Of a stretch of DNA of 64,000 nucleotides, positions 62,182 to 64,000 are shown in pieces (within the stretch, counting starts at the first letter, position 1; each line of letters starts with the position of its first letter). The notes beneath the pieces were generated by a model. It was given only the letters and a program-made list of their open reading frames with translations. It ran no database searches and was not told the origin of the DNA. Source of the stretch: Candidatus Woesearchaeota archaeon (GTDB taxonomy: Archaea; Nanobdellota; Nanobdellia; Woesearchaeales; UBA583); NCBI GenBank assembly GCA_023898345.1, contig CP060218.1, positions 682,001 to 746,000 of the forward strand, written 5' to 3'. The position numbers and the translations under genes are program-made.

Positions 62182-62676
62182 TCAGTCATATTTTTCAAAG
62201 ATTTCTAAAAGGTCTTTGTCTAGAAAGACTTTATTGATTTTACCAATTTTTTCTTTTGTAATTAATTTTTTACTTTCCATGGTTACTAATAATCTTGAGA
62301 TCGCTAGTTTATTTTGATTTAGAATTTTTGTTAATTCATATTGAGTGCACACTCCTTTATTTTTAAGCAAGTACTGTATGACTTCTCGTTCGTCTCTACC
62401 TAAAGATGTTTCAAAGTGTTTCTTTAATCTCTGTAAAAACTTTTTATCTGACTCAATTCTTTTTGAAGTCATGATTTGAGTAATGCTCCCAAAGACCACC
62501 CCTATAATTGCAATAAAAAACATGAAAAAAACGTGATACTTTGAAAAAAAAGTTAAGTAAAGAGGTGCCTTTTGAGAACCGTCAACATAATAAAAAGATA
62601 AAATTGTTAATAGTAAGACAGCAATAAAAATTATCAAAAAACATAAATACAGTATGTTTTTCAAATTTTCTCTCAT
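62182..62676 (-). CDS. Membrane-anchored winged-helix regulator (COG2512-like)
   Basis: The 164-residue protein has two N-terminal membrane helices (YLCFLIIFIAVLLLTILSF and FFMFFIAIIGVVFGSITQIM) and a MarR/HTH-type winged helix (~85-164) of the kind typical for membrane-associated archaeal regulators: EREVIQYLLKNKGVCTQYEL, TKILNQNKLAISRLLVTME and ITKEKIGKINKVFLDKDLLE. The start is the ATG at 62676, about 27 nt from the TATA box GGTTTATATGG. An upstream ATG lies inside that box. It is divergent from the heavy-metal operon and may control it. Confidence 0.8.
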   Translation of the reverse strand: MRENLKNILYLCFLIIFIAVLLLTILSFYYVDGSQKAPLYLTFFSKYHVFFMFFIAIIGVVFGSITQIMTSKRIESDKKFLQRLKKHFETSLGRDEREVIQYLLKNKGVCTQYELTKILNQNKLAISRLLVTMESKKLITKEKIGKINKVFLDKDLLEIFEKYD

Positions 62677-62845
62677 GCTCAGAGTATTTTTTTCTACCAT
62701 ATAAACCTTCCCATTGTTTCACTATTGTCGTCCAGAAAAGTAATTGAGAATTTTGAAAACTCCCTTCAGATGCCAAACTTTAGTGAATAAAATTTGGATT
62801 CGTTGGTTTTTCGAAACCTTCAATTAGTTAGTTTCCTCTCCTCTT

Positions 62846-62910
62846 CCCCCACTCCGTTCGTTTGCTATAGTATCAGAAGATGATAAGTATAGTATCAAAA
62901 ATAGTATATG
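62846..62910 (+). promoter_or_regulatory. Putative operator/promoter of heavy-metal operon
   Basis: It contains two direct copies of TATAGTATCA (62866-62875 and 62888-62897), 22 bp (two helix turns) apart, and the inverted repeat TGATA-AGTATAG-TATCA (62881-62897). It also shares CCCCACTC and CGTTCGTTTGC with the divergent region at 39034. The repeats overlap the place where a TATA box would be expected. Confidence 0.5.
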
Positions 62911-62925
62911 TACTACAAAGGAAAA

Positions 62926-63132
62926 ATGATTAAAAAAAATATCACTGTTAAAGGAATGCATTGCCCTAGTTGTGAGACCTTACTTACAGATATCCTAGAG
63001 GAGGAAGAGGTTGAAGTTCTTTCTATTTCTCATAAAACGGGAGCATTAGAGATTTCTTATGATGAAAAAACTATTAATTTTGAAAAAATAAAGAAAAAAT
63101 TAGCTGAGGAAGGACACGAGGTTCTAGCTTGA
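62926..63132 (+). CDS. Heavy-metal-associated (HMA) domain protein, copper-chaperone-like
   Basis: The 68-residue protein is a single HMA ferredoxin-like domain with the metal motif VKGMHCPSCETLL (M-x-C-x-x-C) and the usual beta-alpha-beta-beta-alpha-beta pattern ending KKKLAEEGHEVLA. It would bind Cu(I) or a similar soft metal. The start at MIKKN (62926) is preferred over an ATG 18 nt earlier, which falls in the promoter repeats. The next gene, also with an HMA domain, begins two bases after its stop. Confidence 0.85.
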   Translation: MIKKNITVKGMHCPSCETLLTDILEEEEVEVLSISHKTGALEISYDEKTINFEKIKKKLAEEGHEVLA

Positions 63133-63134
63133 AG

Positions 63135-64000
63135 ATGGTAAAAAAAAAGAATTCTCCTCTTGAGCTCCGCATTGAAGGGATGAGTTGTCAAAGCTGTGAA
63201 GTTTTGCTTGAAAGAACATTAAAGAAAGTTAAGGGTGTTTCAAAAGTTGAAGTCAATTACAAAACAGGTGTTGCAAATATTTGGTTTAGTAAAACAAAAC
63301 CCAGTCTTTCTCAGCTTAAGGCCATTGTTGAGAAAGAGGGTTACGCGTTTGCAAACAACAAAAAACAACAATCTGAACTTGTTTCAAGAAAAAAACATTT
63401 CTTAGAACTGGGTGGAATCCTTGTTATTCTTTTAGGTTTCTTTTTACTCTTTGGAAACTCTGAAATTTTTAATAACTTCGAGCTTACAGGGAACATGAGT
63501 TTTGGCGTTATCTTTCTTATTGGAGTTACAGCAGCATTTTCAAGTTGTCTTGCTGTTACTGGCGGTTTACTTGTTAGTGTTACTGCAAACTATGTACAGA
63601 CACACCCTCATTTGAGTAGTCTTCAAAAATTTAAACCGCATCTTTATTTTAACTCTGGGCGTATTATTGGTTACACGCTTTTTGGAGCAATAATTGGTTT
63701 TTTCGGATCCATGCTTTCTATCTCTCCAAAAATCACGGGAATCATTACAATCTTTGCAAGTATCATCATGATTTTATTAGGGTTCCAATTATTAGGACTG
63801 TCGCCAAAGCTTTCCGGACTACTGACATTTCGTTTTCCAAAGTTTTTATCACACAGCATTATGCAAAGTAGCGAAACACCAAGAAAATCAACTCCTTTTC
63901 TTTTAGGCTGCGCAAGTTTTTTTTTACCTTGTGGTTTTACGTACGCACTTGAACTCTATGTATTAAGCAAAGGAGATCCCGTACTTGGAGCAGTTACAAT
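63135..64000 (+). CDS. HMA domain fused to DsbD_2/UreH-like membrane domain (partial; runs off window end)
   Basis: At least 288 residues. The N-terminal HMA domain (1-~75) has IEGMSCQSCEVLL and is followed by a membrane domain of the sulfite-exporter/cytochrome-c-biogenesis-like group: FLIGVTAAFSSCLAVTGGLLVSVTANY, FNSGRIIGYTLFGAIIGFFG, a helix pair to LGLSPKL, then CASFFLPCGFTYALELYVLSKGDP. The Cys in SSCLAVTGG and LPCG is as in the family. Such fusions are widespread and linked to copper handling or transport of reducing power. It is in an operon with the preceding HMA gene. The C-terminus is not in the window. Confidence 0.85.
   Translation, partial: MVKKKNSPLELRIEGMSCQSCEVLLERTLKKVKGVSKVEVNYKTGVANIWFSKTKPSLSQLKAIVEKEGYAFANNKKQQSELVSRKKHFLELGGILVILLGFFLLFGNSEIFNNFELTGNMSFGVIFLIGVTAAFSSCLAVTGGLLVSVTANYVQTHPHLSSLQKFKPHLYFNSGRIIGYTLFGAIIGFFGSMLSISPKITGIITIFASIIMILLGFQLLGLSPKLSGLLTFRFPKFLSHSIMQSSETPRKSTPFLLGCASFFLPCGFTYALELYVLSKGDPVLGAVT

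Overview
The window looks like a chromosome segment of a small-genome archaeon, most likely a DPANN member of the Nanoarchaeota/Woesearchaeota/Pacearchaeota type (lineage is inference). Archaeal markers are an archaeal-like 16S rRNA gene, RfcS, the archaeal CCA-adding enzyme, GatD, Kae1, an Sm-like protein, ribosomal proteins S2 and L37e, a HerA-type ATPase and archaeal pilin-like N-termini. Nearly every first gene of a transcription unit has a TATA box (TTTATAAA/TTTAAATA type) centred about 25-33 nt before its start codon, so leaderless mRNAs are the rule. I used this to choose starts.

Layout. 1-6.5 kb: methyltransferase (cut by the window edge), rpiB, a tandem pair of pilin-anchored FGE/C-type-lectin-like proteins, NAD kinase, phosphoglucose isomerase and a small zinc-ribbon membrane protein. 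6.6-11.4 kb: a HerA-like ATPase whose last 122 bp are repeated 1.78 kb downstream, bracketing an unknown membrane-protein gene. 11.5-18.3 kb: rfcS, an MBL hydrolase, a membrane spermidine-synthase-like protein and two prepilin-peptidase-like proteins. 18.4-27.5 kb: a repeat-rich surface protein, signal peptidase, cca, gatD, an IMPase and YjdF. 27.6-29.8 kb: a solitary 16S gene, then tRNA-Ser followed by a tandem array built on the tRNA 3' end. 29.8-38 kb: an AddA/AddB-like helicase-nuclease pair, an N-formylglutamate-amidohydrolase-like protein and an amidohydrolase. 38-42.4 kb: a membrane protein plus winged-helix regulator divergent from a MacB-type ABC exporter. 42.6-48.7 kb: tRNA-Val, Kae1, and a FIST protein coupled to a large protein with an acyl-reductase/ALDH-like C-terminus. 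48.8-51 kb: exonuclease VII, with a SWIM zinc finger fused to XseA, divergent from Lsm and L37e. 51-58.5 kb: a decayed IS, tRNA-Gln, tRNA-Arg and a 1989-residue secreted protein. 58.5-64 kb: S2, tRNA-Pro, a SufT-like protein, two pilin-like proteins, a HupE-like transporter, and a membrane-bound winged-helix regulator divergent from a heavy-metal-domain operon cut by the window end.

Three things stand out beyond ordinary gene content. (1) A dispersed intergenic element of about 70 bp occurs at six sites. In its best copies it runs from the stop codon of one gene to the stop codon of the convergent neighbour. (2) At three unrelated loci the 3' end of a gene (herA, tRNA-Ser, the giant surface gene) is duplicated downstream, once around a foreign-looking gene and once as a 4-unit tandem array. 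This suggests a shared mechanism of insertion or amplification at gene 3' ends. (3) Three divergent gene pairs share one symmetrical TATA box placed 25-30 nt from both starts. The cell-surface theme is strong: pilin-like proteins, two A24 peptidases, signal peptidase and two very large secreted proteins.
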